Part shown: positions 27,593-36,151 of the stretch, in pieces
Layout of the letters: every line of letters starts with the position of its first letter
Position numbering within the stretch: position 1 is the stretch's first letter
Assembly (NCBI RefSeq): GCF_900167975.1
Contig: NZ_FUZU01000001.1
Location: 67,001-131,000, forward strand
Reading direction: 5' to 3'
DNA length: 64,000 nt
Source: Ohtaekwangia koreensis
GTDB lineage: Bacteria > Bacteroidota > Bacteroidia > Cytophagales > Cyclobacteriaceae
Position numbers and translations under genes: made by a program
The notes under the pieces: model-generated
Seen by the model: the letters and a program-made list of their open reading frames with translations, nothing else
Told to the model about the DNA's origin: nothing
The model's database searches: none

Positions 27593-28934
27593 CGTTCAAT
27601 GCAAATTCGTTTTTACGATACATCCATCTGCCTTGTGTGAAGTCAGGAAACTCTACCGTTTCGCCTCCTAATCGTATTGATGTTTCTGATAAAGGTGTGA
27701 TAGCGCTCCATGTCACAGCATCATATATATCTTGTGGTGTATTTACTTTTCTCTTCACCGCCTCTACAAAAGCATTCAACACAAACCAGTCCATGCCGCC
27801 ATGGCCAGCACCTGCTGCATCATTACCAAATTTTTTCCAGAGCGGATGATCATATTTATCCAGCCACTCCTGTGCACTTTCCCATTGATGTGCTTCTTTA
27901 CTTTGTCCTTCTATATAGATTGATTTGTTCACATCCATCCATATACCATTCGTGCCTTGCACGCGGAAGCCAAGCGAGTACGGCCTGGGTAAATTAGTGT
28001 CATGCTCCAATAAAATCGTTTCACCATTTGCGCATTTGATCATCGTGGTGACAATGTCACCAAGCTTGAACTCTACTTTTGTATTCGGATGATTTTCTCC
28101 ACCTACTTTTTTGATATAGTTATGCAATCCTCTCGCCTTCGATGAATATGAAACAAGTTCAGTAAGACGATTACCACGATTAATATCAATCATCATCGCC
28201 ACCGGCCCTATACCGTGCGTAGGATATAGATCTCCGTTTCTATTCACGGAATGTAACGTCCGCCAGCTCGCTTCCGAAAAACCTTTTTCGCCAAATTCAG
28301 CACCACCGCCATACGGCTTTTTACCATCATTGAATTTTACTTCACGCAAATCATGCTGATAGCCACCTTGCAAGTGAATGATCTCACCAAATATATTCTG
28401 GCGCACCATGTTTAGTATAGCCATAATATCACGTCTATAGCATACATTCTCCAGCATCATGAGTGGCATGCCCGTGCGTTCTGAAGTATTCACAAGTTGC
28501 CAGCACTCTTCTATTGTCATGCCGGTGATCACCTCGCAGCCTACATACTTTTTTGCATTCATCGCATCAAGGCACATAGTAGTATGCCACTCCCATGGAG
28601 TAGCGATGATCACGGCATCTATATCTTTGTTCTCCAGTAACTTTTTATAACCGTAAGGGCCGTCCATAATAATTTGTGGCATCGGCTTTCCCGCTTGCTT
28701 TACGAGTTCTTTACTCATATCAATCATACGTTGCTGAACATCACATAGCGCAGCTACTTCAACATCGTTTCTTCGTAAGGCAAGCTCGAGATGATTTTGT
28801 CCGCGGAGGCCAACACCTATAAATCCCAATCTTACTTTTGGATCTTTAGCAAAAGCAATAGAGTCGGGGAGCATAGCCAGTCCAACACCGGTGAGCGCTG
28901 CCGTTCTGATAAAATCTCTGCGTGTAGAATTCAT
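27582..28934 (-). CDS. Gfo/Idh/MocA protein, GH109-like, with Tat signal
   Basis: A secreted NAD-dependent oxidoreductase-fold enzyme of 450 residues. The N-terminus has a twin-arginine signal (TRRDFIRTAALTG, R5 R6) and the Rossmann loop GFIGVGLRG at 38-46. The segments GDLYPTHGIGPVA and INRGNRL match the active-site region of family GH109 alpha-N-acetylgalactosaminidases, which use NAD-assisted elimination chemistry; length also matches. Substrate is inferred: GH109-like enzymes hydrolyse glycosides of N-acetylgalactosamine or other N-acetylhexosamines. The Tat signal fits because the cofactor is bound before export. It is the first gene of a two-gene unit with the DUF1287 hydrolase (11-base overlap). 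Confidence 0.82.
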   Translation of the reverse strand: MNSTRRDFIRTAALTGVGLAMLPDSIAFAKDPKVRLGFIGVGLRGQNHLELALRRNDVEVAALCDVQQRMIDMSKELVKQAGKPMPQIIMDGPYGYKKLLENKDIDAVIIATPWEWHTTMCLDAMNAKKYVGCEVITGMTIEECWQLVNTSERTGMPLMMLENVCYRRDIMAILNMVRQNIFGEIIHLQGGYQHDLREVKFNDGKKPYGGGAEFGEKGFSEASWRTLHSVNRNGDLYPTHGIGPVAMMIDINRGNRLTELVSYSSKARGLHNYIKKVGGENHPNTKVEFKLGDIVTTMIKCANGETILLEHDTNLPRPYSLGFRVQGTNGIWMDVNKSIYIEGQSKEAHQWESAQEWLDKYDHPLWKKFGNDAAGAGHGGMDWFVLNAFVEAVKRKVNTPQDIYDAVTWSAITPLSETSIRLGGETVEFPDFTQGRWMYRKNEFALNDVY

Positions 28935-29052
28935 GATGGTTAGTTTTTGTTTATAAATTCACGAAACAAAATAACCTTTGCAATACATTTTTATATAAAT
29001 GAAAGTATAAAGACACGGAAGGGTGTGTGAAATATAGCGAGACATTACAGTG

Positions 29053-29964
29053 CTATAGATCTTTCATAAGCCAGCTATACAGATCAATCATGCTTTTTAT
29101 ATCACGCTTGTGTACTTTTTCATCGGGCGTGTGTGCGTTGTGTTCTGGTGCACCAACAAAACACCAGTCGAATGGATAAGGAGAAACCTGTAGTTCGCGT
29201 CCATCGCTTGACCCCATTCCTTCTACTTCTAATTGATAAGGCACTTTGCGTTTTTTCGCTACATCAATAATTTTATTGACAAAAGCTCTTCGTGGAATGT
29301 TACGATCGCGCATCGAAATAGCTACGCCTTTGCCGTGATCAACACCATCGGAAACCCACGTTATATCGGATATCAACGCCTGCTTTACATTCCATTGTTC
29401 ATGAATAAATTTAGCAAGATAAGGTACCGCTCCACCACCATGTTCTTCCCATGTGCTGAAAACTATAACACCATCTTTTAATGTTTCAGCAACTTTAAGT
29501 GCATTATAAATTCCAAGTCTGTTGTCGAGATAAGCGGACTCTATATAGTCTTTGGTGTCGCGAAAATTTATTTTATAGGTGAGCTCTGTGCCACGGTCAA
29601 TCTGTCTTCCGAATTTATAGAATGCGTGGTGGTCTTTGTCGAATTCAAGCTCGCATTCTATAGGGCCAAGACTGTCTTCACCAACAAGCTTGGTTCCCAT
29701 CTCCGCATCAGGACTTCCTATAGGCAGCAACTGATTATAGTATCGTACTGTGAAGCCGATACTATCCATGTGTGCGAAAATTGCAGTGCGAGGTTTCCCG
29801 AATTTTAAAATAATGTTATCCTGAAATTCGTCACCATGATAAACGGTTGGTTTGCCTTTCCAATTCTTTTTTTCTTTGGTGATATATTTTAGTAAAAATT
29901 CCTTCATACGGATTTCGTTTCCGGAAGGCGCATGTATTTCGCAGAGTTGTTGAAGTAGTTTCAT
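29053..29964 (-). CDS. M42/M20-like metalloaminopeptidase
   Basis: A cytoplasmic (no signal peptide) zinc aminopeptidase-like protein of 303 residues. It shows the dinuclear-metal pattern: AHMDS with His 65 and Asp 67, YLDNR with Asp 147 bridging the metals, TWEEHGG with Glu 173/174, SDITW with Asp 200, and EHNAHTPDE with His 278. This is the FrvX/PepA M42 order but somewhat shorter than the usual 340-360. The substrate is probably short peptides. It is a single gene with an ATG start. Immediately upstream lies a GTCCGAA-type intergenic repeat. Confidence 0.83.
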   Translation of the reverse strand: MKLLQQLCEIHAPSGNEIRMKEFLLKYITKEKKNWKGKPTVYHGDEFQDNIILKFGKPRTAIFAHMDSIGFTVRYYNQLLPIGSPDAEMGTKLVGEDSLGPIECELEFDKDHHAFYKFGRQIDRGTELTYKINFRDTKDYIESAYLDNRLGIYNALKVAETLKDGVIVFSTWEEHGGGAVPYLAKFIHEQWNVKQALISDITWVSDGVDHGKGVAISMRDRNIPRRAFVNKIIDVAKKRKVPYQLEVEGMGSSDGRELQVSPYPFDWCFVGAPEHNAHTPDEKVHKRDIKSMIDLYSWLMKDL

Positions 29965-29980
29965 TGTTTTGTTAAAGGAA

Positions 29981-30051
29981 GTCTGAAAATTAAAAGTCTG
30001 GAGGTCCGAAACAAAAGGAATATATAATCTGGATCCTTCGGACTTTCAGAG
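29981..30051. repeat. Intergenic GTCCGAAAG-type repeat, copy A
   Basis: Nested inverted arms: GTCTGAAA (29981-29988) with TTTCAGA (30044-30050), and GTCCGAA (30004-30010) with TTCGGAC (30037-30043). Related words occur at 33165-33255 and 45873-46016. It lies between divergent genes and could also contribute to their regulation. Confidence 0.5.
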
Positions 30052-30099
30052 TTCTTGTGCAACTTTATCCTAAATTTTGATTAGAAAAAAGTGACATCT

Positions 30100-30744
30100 A
30101 TGGTTTTTAACCTCAGCGAACAAAACTCGATAGCAAATCAATTTATTCTTGAGTTGAGAGATAAAAAAATTCAGCAAGACAGGATGCGATTCCGTAAGAA
30201 CATGGAACGCCTTGGTGAAATTATGGCGTATGAGGTTTCGAAAAAACTTTCGTATACCACGTGTATTGTTGAAACGCCATTGGGAAAATCACGCATTAAT
30301 GTACTAAAGCAAAATCCGATCCTGATCACCATTCTCAGGGCCGGTCTTCCATACTTTCAGGGGTTCATTAATTTTTTTGATCAGTCTGAAAGCGGTTTTG
30401 TTGGTGCTTATCGAAGAGAAAGTCTTCACGAGGTTAATATAAAACTCGATTATATTTCAACACCCTATGTGGACGCTCGTGAAGTTATCATGGTCGATCC
30501 GATGCTGGCAACCGGGAAATCGTTAATGGATTCTGTTAAACAGCTTCTGAAAAGAGGCACGCCCAGTCATTTACATATAGTTTCATTGGTAGCAGCACCC
30601 GAGGGAATAAAATTTTTAGCACAACACATCAGTGTGCCATACTCACTCTGGACCTGCGCGATCGATGAACATCTCAATGAACAGTTCTATATTGTACCCG
30701 GTCTCGGTGATGCCGGAGACTTGAGCTATGGTCCGAAAGTATAA
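30100..30744 (+). CDS. upp: Uracil phosphoribosyltransferase
   Basis: It salvages uracil with PRPP to UMP. It has 214 residues from the ATG at 30100; a GTG nine bases earlier is possible. The core shows ILITILRAGLPYFQGFINF, the PRPP loop MVDPMLATGKSLMDSV and the uracil-binding C-terminus EQFYIVPGLGDAGDLSYG. Length and order are typical. It is followed after 50 bases by a small membrane protein gene. The identification is secure. Confidence 0.95.
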   Translation: MVFNLSEQNSIANQFILELRDKKIQQDRMRFRKNMERLGEIMAYEVSKKLSYTTCIVETPLGKSRINVLKQNPILITILRAGLPYFQGFINFFDQSESGFVGAYRRESLHEVNIKLDYISTPYVDAREVIMVDPMLATGKSLMDSVKQLLKRGTPSHLHIVSLVAAPEGIKFLAQHISVPYSLWTCAIDEHLNEQFYIVPGLGDAGDLSYGPKV

Positions 30745-30794
30745 ATCACAGAAATTTAAAACTGGTAAACACCAATTGTACAACCAGTAAAACC

Positions 30795-31250
30795 ATGTTG
30801 GAAGAAATCATCAAGGCAATACCGGTTTATCTTTCAAGCATGCTCAAATTTATTTTTGGGCCTATAGGAGGTTATGCTGCAGGTTTAACATTGATCACAA
30901 CGATACTCGTTACTGTGGCGGGTATGATGACCGTTGTATTTGCATTCGCCTTCTTTGGTCATTTTATGCGCACGCAAGTCATGGATCGCTTTTTCCCAAA
31001 TAAGAAAAAATTTTCGGTCCGTAACAGAAGGTTTGTTACGATCTGGAAGAAATATGGATTACCTGGTGTAGCGGCATTAACGCCCGTAGTGCTGACACCA
31101 ATTGGCGGCACGTTACTCGCCATCAGCTTTGGTGCGCCACGTAACAAACTGATTCTATATATGTTTATAAGTGCTGCTATATGGTCGGTTATTTTTAGCG
31201 GTACAATTTATTTCTTTGGCAACGAAGTGCTGCCGGATGTGATTAAGTAA
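30795..31250 (+). CDS. Small membrane protein, possibly Sm_multidrug_ex-like
   Basis: 151 residues with about four hydrophobic segments: 8-22, 27-55, 85-107 and 116-136. The stretch KKYGLPGVAALTPVVLTP and GGTLLAISFG resembles the re-entrant Pro/Gly loop of the small multidrug export/DedA-like families, but I would not assign a substrate. No signal peptide beyond the first helix. It lies between upp and a lipid-kinase gene on the same strand, with 50 and 66 bases on either side. The function is unknown; a transport role is tentative. Confidence 0.6.
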   Translation: MLEEIIKAIPVYLSSMLKFIFGPIGGYAAGLTLITTILVTVAGMMTVVFAFAFFGHFMRTQVMDRFFPNKKKFSVRNRRFVTIWKKYGLPGVAALTPVVLTPIGGTLLAISFGAPRNKLILYMFISAAIWSVIFSGTIYFFGNEVLPDVIK

Positions 31251-31316
31251 CAGCACGGTTATATATACAGGCATAATATTTACAATACTGCATTGTGAAA
31301 TAAAGCCGATACCGAA

Positions 31317-32204
31317 ATGAAAATTCTGTTTGTAGTAAACCCTGTTTCAGGAGCTACCAGTAATGACAAAGCCATTTTATTTATTCATGAGAAAGCAAGA
31401 GAGACCCGTACGGATTTCAAGTTTTGCTATACCACCGGAGAAAATGATGAGGATGTTATACTCACACAACTAAAAGACTACGAACCTGATCGGGTTGTGG
31501 CCTGTGGGGGAGATGGTACTGTTCAATTGGTGGCGCGTGTGCTTATGGGGAAAAATGTTCCCATCGCTATACTTCCACTCGGCTCCGCAAATGGACTTGC
31601 AACGGCACTGGGTCTTCCGCAGGGATTGGAGGACGCTGTAACGTTGAGCATGACTGGTAAAAAAGTTAAACCATTAGATATACTTCGTTTTGATAACAAG
31701 CATTACTGTACACACCTCGCGGATATAGGGATCAACGCGCGCATGGTGAAACGGTATACGGAGGAGGGAGGCAGCGGCATGATAGGCTACGCGAAACATC
31801 TTGTTCAGTCTATAAAAGAAAGCCCTCTATTGAAATATACTATAAAAACTCCGGAGCGCACGTATCACAAGGAAGGGTATATGATGGCGTTTGCGAATGC
31901 GCACATGTATGGCACCGGGATTCATATTTCGCAAGGCTCTGTTTCAGATGGCAAATTTGAGATCTGTAACGTAGAACGTGTAGCGTTGGATGACGCTATT
32001 AAAGCAGGGCTTACAAAATTTAATGTCTTCATTGATAAGAATATGTTCTCGGATGTGATCAGTTGTGCCAAAGCAGAAATAACAATCGATCAGAAAACTG
32101 ATTTCCAGATTGATGGCGAGTATATGGGCCAGATAGATCATCTCCATATAGATATACTTCCATCGTATCTGCACATCGTAACACAGGAGGACAATCGTGA
32201 GTAA
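31317..32204 (+). CDS. Diacylglycerol/lipid kinase family protein (YegS-like)
   Basis: A cytoplasmic or membrane-peripheral kinase of 295 residues from the DAGK catalytic family. The nucleotide-binding segment is NPVSGATSN near 8-16 and the GGDGT motif (ACGGDGTVQLVARVL) is around 64. PLGSANGLATALGLP and the C-terminal beta-sandwich follow. It probably phosphorylates diacylglycerol or a sphingoid-type lipid; Bacteroidota often make sphingolipids. The next gene overlaps it by eight bases, so the two are translationally coupled. ATG start. Confidence 0.9.
   Translation: MKILFVVNPVSGATSNDKAILFIHEKARETRTDFKFCYTTGENDEDVILTQLKDYEPDRVVACGGDGTVQLVARVLMGKNVPIAILPLGSANGLATALGLPQGLEDAVTLSMTGKKVKPLDILRFDNKHYCTHLADIGINARMVKRYTEEGGSGMIGYAKHLVQSIKESPLLKYTIKTPERTYHKEGYMMAFANAHMYGTGIHISQGSVSDGKFEICNVERVALDDAIKAGLTKFNVFIDKNMFSDVISCAKAEITIDQKTDFQIDGEYMGQIDHLHIDILPSYLHIVTQEDNRE
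32185..32199 (+). promoter_or_regulatory. Strong ribosome-binding site and GTG start of the App1-like gene
   Basis: A perfect AGGAGG (32185-32190) lies six bases before a GTG at 32197, inside the 3' end of the lipid-kinase gene. Such a Shine-Dalgarno is uncommon in this phylum and rare in this window, and it decides the GTG start. Confidence 0.7.
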
Positions 32205-33150
32205 GGCATCTCCGATATTGTTGAGTTTCTATGCTTTGTCCAATGGGAAATCAGTAATGGCCATCGGACAGCTTACGTATTCTTCATTGCGTGATTTTAG
32301 TTTTCAGGAGTATAGCCGAAGAAGAACATTTCGTTCTATACTTGCTTTATATCGGACGCGTTTCTTTGGTCATAAAGAAATAGAACTTGTTTTTAATATG
32401 GGTAGTTATAGAGCTATAACGGATGCCTCAGGTTCGTTTTTCATTACGATTGAAAACATGCCTGCGGAAAGTGAGTTGATTTCCGTTTTGCTGGAGGACG
32501 GACAACCGGTAAATATAGTGGAGGGATTGTATAGCCGTGTTATGCATACTGTGGAGTCTGCAGAGATTATGGTGTCGGATATAGATGATACGCTTTTACA
32601 TTCCTATATACCGAACAAACTATTGAAATTCCGCACGCTTATGTTCACTGCTGTGGAGGATCGTAAAGCCGTTGTTGAAATGATGAAGGTTATTCAGGAT
32701 TTTTTTGCAGCAGGAGTAGTTCCTTTTTATCTCTCCAACAGCGAGCAGAATCTATACCCTGTTATCTATCGGTTTTTAAGAAACAATAACTTTCCACGCG
32801 GACCACTGTTCTTAAAACAGATGCGACATCTGCGTGACATCTTCAGACGAAAAGATCTGTTAAAACGCGATGTACATAAGTTAACCACACTTGAAAAATT
32901 GTTACTCTTTTTTCCTGATAAGAAATTTATACTTATCGGCGACAATACACAGAACGATCTCAAGATATATTTGAGCACGGCTCAGAAGTTTCCACAGAAT
33001 ATCCGCTCTGTTATTATTCGAAAGGCTATAGCAAGGCCGTTGGATACTATACTCTTCAATGAAGCAGAACAAAAATTCCAATCACTGGGCATTGGCTTCT
33101 ATTACGATAAATCTTTTCCAAAGGGATTTGAAGTGAAGAAGGTGATGTAG
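32197..33150 (+). CDS. App1-like phosphatidate phosphatase (DUF2183)
   Basis: 317 residues of the DUF2183/App1 group, HAD-type phosphatases. The nucleophile motif is SDIDDTLLHS, the second motif is the SNSEQNLYPVIYRFL segment, and ILIGDNTQNDLKIY is the third with its conserved acids. In yeast App1 is a phosphatidate phosphatase; bacterial members are presumed similar. The GTG start has a strong AGGAGG before it and overlaps the lipid-kinase stop by eight bases. The kinase and phosphatase would therefore be made in equal amounts and may control phosphatidic acid levels together. No signal peptide is visible. Confidence 0.88.
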   Translation: MSKASPILLSFYALSNGKSVMAIGQLTYSSLRDFSFQEYSRRRTFRSILALYRTRFFGHKEIELVFNMGSYRAITDASGSFFITIENMPAESELISVLLEDGQPVNIVEGLYSRVMHTVESAEIMVSDIDDTLLHSYIPNKLLKFRTLMFTAVEDRKAVVEMMKVIQDFFAAGVVPFYLSNSEQNLYPVIYRFLRNNNFPRGPLFLKQMRHLRDIFRRKDLLKRDVHKLTTLEKLLLFFPDKKFILIGDNTQNDLKIYLSTAQKFPQNIRSVIIRKAIARPLDTILFNEAEQKFQSLGIGFYYDKSFPKGFEVKKVM

Positions 33151-33164
33151 TGGTAGAGTTGGGA

Positions 33165-33255
33165 AGATCGGAAGTTCGAAAGACAGAAAGTCAGGAAGGT
33201 CAGGAAAGACCGGAAGTATGTAAAGGTCAGGAATCCCAAAAGCCTGACGTTTGAT
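33165..33255. repeat. Intergenic GTCCGAAAG-type repeat, copy B
   Basis: It contains CGAAAGACAGAAAGTC at 33177-33192, identical to 45877-45892, followed by repeated GGTCAGGAA words and an inverted CCTGAC. It lies between convergent genes, carries no protein coding signal and includes no terminator stem that I can identify. Confidence 0.5.
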
Positions 33256-33288
33256 TTTTATGGGTCTCCCTATATATAGTATAGTACG

Positions 33289-34200
33289 TTAGAGTTTACT
33301 TGCGTCCTCATCGGGTAACATTTCGATGGTGTGGATCAATACTTTTTTGGCAATGGCTTGTCCTGTTTTTGTGGCGGCTAATCCGCCAAGCGCTGTTTCT
33401 TTATAACGCGTCTCCATGCTCGAACCAATTTCACCCATCGCTTCGATCACTTCATCCACCGGTATAACACTGCTTACATTGGCTAAGGCAATTTGTGCCG
33501 AGCTGTTTGCAATCGCTGCAGCACTGGCGTTGCGAACAACGCATGGTATCTCTACTAATCCTGCTACCGGATCGCACACCAAACCCAACATGCATTGCAC
33601 CGTAATAGCAACACCATTAAAGATCTGATCTGTATCTCCACCCAGACAATATATAATTGCTCCTGCACCCATCGCGGCTGCTGTTCCGGTTTCAGCCTGA
33701 CATCCACCAACGGCTCCGGCAATTGAAGCACGTTGTTCCATGATCAATGCTATACCTGCTGAGATAAGCATTGCCTCCAGAATTTTTTGGTCTTCTATTT
33801 TATGAATGTCTTGTAGAGTATAGAGTACACCCGGCATAATTCCGCTTGCACCCGCAGTAGGGGCTGCTACAATTCTACCCATGCAGGAGTTTACCTCCTT
33901 TGCGGCGAGTGCACGCGCAATGAGTTGCTGGAATTCTCTGGATAGAACCGGAGTAGGATAATTATATACTTTCTTCGCTCCGTTGTTAATCATGCCCGAG
34001 CGTGATGTCATATCTTCTTCCAGCCCGGTATGTACTGCTTCCTTCATCACTTGCCATGCATTGGCAAGCCCTTCCATCGTGTCCTTTTCACTTCTTCCCT
34101 TTTGTAAATGTTCATACTCCAATACAATCTTGTGAAGCGACATGGAATTCTCTACACTGTATTGTTTCCAACTTTCAAATGATTCAAAAAGAAAAGCCAT
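33289..34200 (-). CDS. sdaAA: L-serine dehydratase, iron-sulfur type, alpha chain
   Basis: It deaminates L-serine to pyruvate and ammonia using a [4Fe-4S] cluster. The 303 residues form the alpha/catalytic domain only; the beta (ACT) chain is not in the window. Cluster ligands are C167 (GAVGGCQAETG), C209 and C220 (CDPVAGLVEIPC). Their spacing of 42 and 11 equals that of the structurally characterised enzyme. SCMGRIVAAPTAGASG at 105-120 is the substrate region. ATG start, no signal peptide. It stands alone between two plus-strand genes and its terminator is not evident; a GTCCGAAAG-type repeat lies downstream. Confidence 0.9.
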   Translation of the reverse strand: MAFLFESFESWKQYSVENSMSLHKIVLEYEHLQKGRSEKDTMEGLANAWQVMKEAVHTGLEEDMTSRSGMINNGAKKVYNYPTPVLSREFQQLIARALAAKEVNSCMGRIVAAPTAGASGIMPGVLYTLQDIHKIEDQKILEAMLISAGIALIMEQRASIAGAVGGCQAETGTAAAMGAGAIIYCLGGDTDQIFNGVAITVQCMLGLVCDPVAGLVEIPCVVRNASAAAIANSSAQIALANVSSVIPVDEVIEAMGEIGSSMETRYKETALGGLAATKTGQAIAKKVLIHTIEMLPDEDASKL

Positions 34201-34349
34201 AAAATTCCGGTTTAGATTTTCGAAGTACGAGGTTTAGAATTGCATCAGCAAGTTGTGTTATAATTTGAGAACGATTTAAGAGAATAATGAGTTCAAAAAA
34301 TACGACCGGTATACGGACGATCAAAACTTATGACTATACTTGAAGCCGA

Positions 34350-34775
34350 ATGAAAAAGAGCCTTTTTATTTGCCTGTTATGGATCGTGCCTTCTGTGTTT
34401 GCACAGGAACAGAATTTCTGGCAAGTGCTGGCACAGGTGGGGTTTGAAAATAAAAAAGATAAGAACGGGTACGATGTTGAAGTCCCGGTATTTAGTAAAC
34501 ATCTTAAAACTTTTCAGGGAAAGAAAGTAAAGTTGAAGGGATATATCATTCCACTCGAGGAGATTGGCGGACAGGGGAAATTTATGCTGTCATCCTTGCC
34601 CTTCAATCTTTGTTATTTCTGTGGTGCAGCCGGCCCGGAGACGGTGGTGGAAGTGGAAGCTGTTGAGAAAATCAAATTCACCACTAAACAGATTGTGATG
34701 GAAGGTATACTTATTCTGAATGATAAGGACCCGAACCATCACTTATATATATTAAAATCTGCAACCTTGATCTAA
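34350..34775 (+). CDS. Periplasmic DUF3299-like protein, paralog 1
   Basis: 141 residues with a signal peptide of about 18. The core FMLSSLPFNLCYFCGAAGPE, then TVVEVEA, contains a CxxC pair (C88 and C91) and lies in a short beta-rich domain related, as I recall, to DUF3299. The paralog at 42235 shares the same pattern (FMLSSLPLNACFFCGVGGPE). CxxC in a secreted small domain could bind metal or be redox active, but no function is known. The stop is nine bases before the M28 peptidase ATG, so the two are likely co-transcribed. A TATACTTG word just before the ATG is one mismatch from a -7 box. Confidence 0.75.
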   Translation: MKKSLFICLLWIVPSVFAQEQNFWQVLAQVGFENKKDKNGYDVEVPVFSKHLKTFQGKKVKLKGYIIPLEEIGGQGKFMLSSLPFNLCYFCGAAGPETVVEVEAVEKIKFTTKQIVMEGILILNDKDPNHHLYILKSATLI

Positions 34776-34783
34776 ACCTATAT

Positions 34784-36151
34784 ATGCGTGTATTTTTAGT
34801 ATTACTTTTTGGGATGGGATGCATCCCTGCATTTTCTCAATCCGCAGATGAATCTGCTATCCGGCAAATTTATAGCGAAGAGCTTTCTCGGGGCAGAAGT
34901 TACCAGATGCTGGAATATCTTACTACGGAAATTGGTGCACGATTGAGTGGCTCTCCTTCTGCTGCTGCTGCCGTTGAATGGGGACGTCATGAAATGCAAA
35001 ATTTTTCTGACTCTGTTTTTCTTCAGCCGGTCATGGTGCCACATTGGATTCGCGGGCAAAAAGAAGTTGGTCGCGTTATCAATTCAAAGAAGCGCGGTGT
35101 CGTTGAAATGAATGTTTGTGCTCTGGGTATGTCTGTAGGAACGGGACCTGCCGGAGTAACAGGCAATATCGTTGAGGTAAAAACTTTCGATGAACTTAAG
35201 CAGCTTGGTGAGAAACATATCAAGGGCAAGATTGTATTCTTCAATCGTCCGATGGATCCTACCAAGATCAATACATTTGAGGCGTATGGCGGTGCCGTTG
35301 AGCAGCGCGCGCTTGGTCCATCAGAAGCTGCCAAGTATGGTGCTACCGGTGTGATTGTTCGTTCGATGGGATTGAACCAGGAAGATTATCCGCATACAGG
35401 CGGGCTTCGCTATACGCTTAATATCCCGAAACTCCCGGCTATAGCAATCAGTACAAAACATGCAGACTTGCTAAGCAAGATTCTGAAAGAAGAAAAAGAT
35501 ATACAGTTTTACTTTGAGACTCATTGCGAGACATTACCCGATGCTCCATCGTTTAATGTTGTTGCAGAAATAAAGGGTACCGAATTCCCAAATGAAATTA
35601 TTGTGGTTGGCGGACATCTTGATTCATGGGATCTCGCGCAAGGCGCACATGATGATGGTGCTGGATGCGTGCAGTCCATGGAAGTGTTAAGGCTCTTTAA
35701 AGCTATAGGCTATAAACCAAAGCGTACGATTCGCGCTGTGCTTTTTATGAATGAAGAAAATGGATTGCGTGGCGGGTTGGAATATGCGCGTCTGGCAGAG
35801 CTTAAGAAAGAGAAACATATAGCCGCTATAGAATCAGATGATGGCGGTTTTACACCACGCGGTTTTACAATGACGGCTACTGAGCCTGTGCGCACTAAAA
35901 TAAAAAGCTGGAAGCCGCTATTCGAACCTTATGGCTTGTCTGATTTTTCCAATGAAGGTGGTGGTGCAGATATAGGTCCGTTACAACCTCAAGGAGTGCC
36001 TATCATTGGATTTTTACCAGACTCCCAGCGTTACTTCGATTATCATCATACCAAAGAAGATACACTGGATAAAGTAAGCAAGCGCGAACTTGAACTCGGT
36101 GCTGCATCGATGGCTGCACTGGTATATTTGATTGACAAGTACGGCTTGTGA
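34784..36151 (+). CDS. M28 family peptidase, carboxypeptidase Q-like
   Basis: A secreted zinc peptidase of 455 residues with a signal peptide of about 18. It follows the M28 plasma glutamate carboxypeptidase layout: an N-terminal segment, a PA-type insert at about 105-230, then metal ligands GGHLDSWDLAQGAHDD with His 278 and Asp 290, NEENG with Glu 324/325, and a distal HHTKEDT His. It most likely degrades short peptides in the periplasm or outside the cell. The ATG is nine bases after the DUF3299-like gene. Its stop abuts the stop of the caspase-like gene on the other strand with no bases between. Confidence 0.9.
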   Translation: MRVFLVLLFGMGCIPAFSQSADESAIRQIYSEELSRGRSYQMLEYLTTEIGARLSGSPSAAAAVEWGRHEMQNFSDSVFLQPVMVPHWIRGQKEVGRVINSKKRGVVEMNVCALGMSVGTGPAGVTGNIVEVKTFDELKQLGEKHIKGKIVFFNRPMDPTKINTFEAYGGAVEQRALGPSEAAKYGATGVIVRSMGLNQEDYPHTGGLRYTLNIPKLPAIAISTKHADLLSKILKEEKDIQFYFETHCETLPDAPSFNVVAEIKGTEFPNEIIVVGGHLDSWDLAQGAHDDGAGCVQSMEVLRLFKAIGYKPKRTIRAVLFMNEENGLRGGLEYARLAELKKEKHIAAIESDDGGFTPRGFTMTATEPVRTKIKSWKPLFEPYGLSDFSNEGGGADIGPLQPQGVPIIGFLPDSQRYFDYHHTKEDTLDKVSKRELELGAASMAALVYLIDKYGL

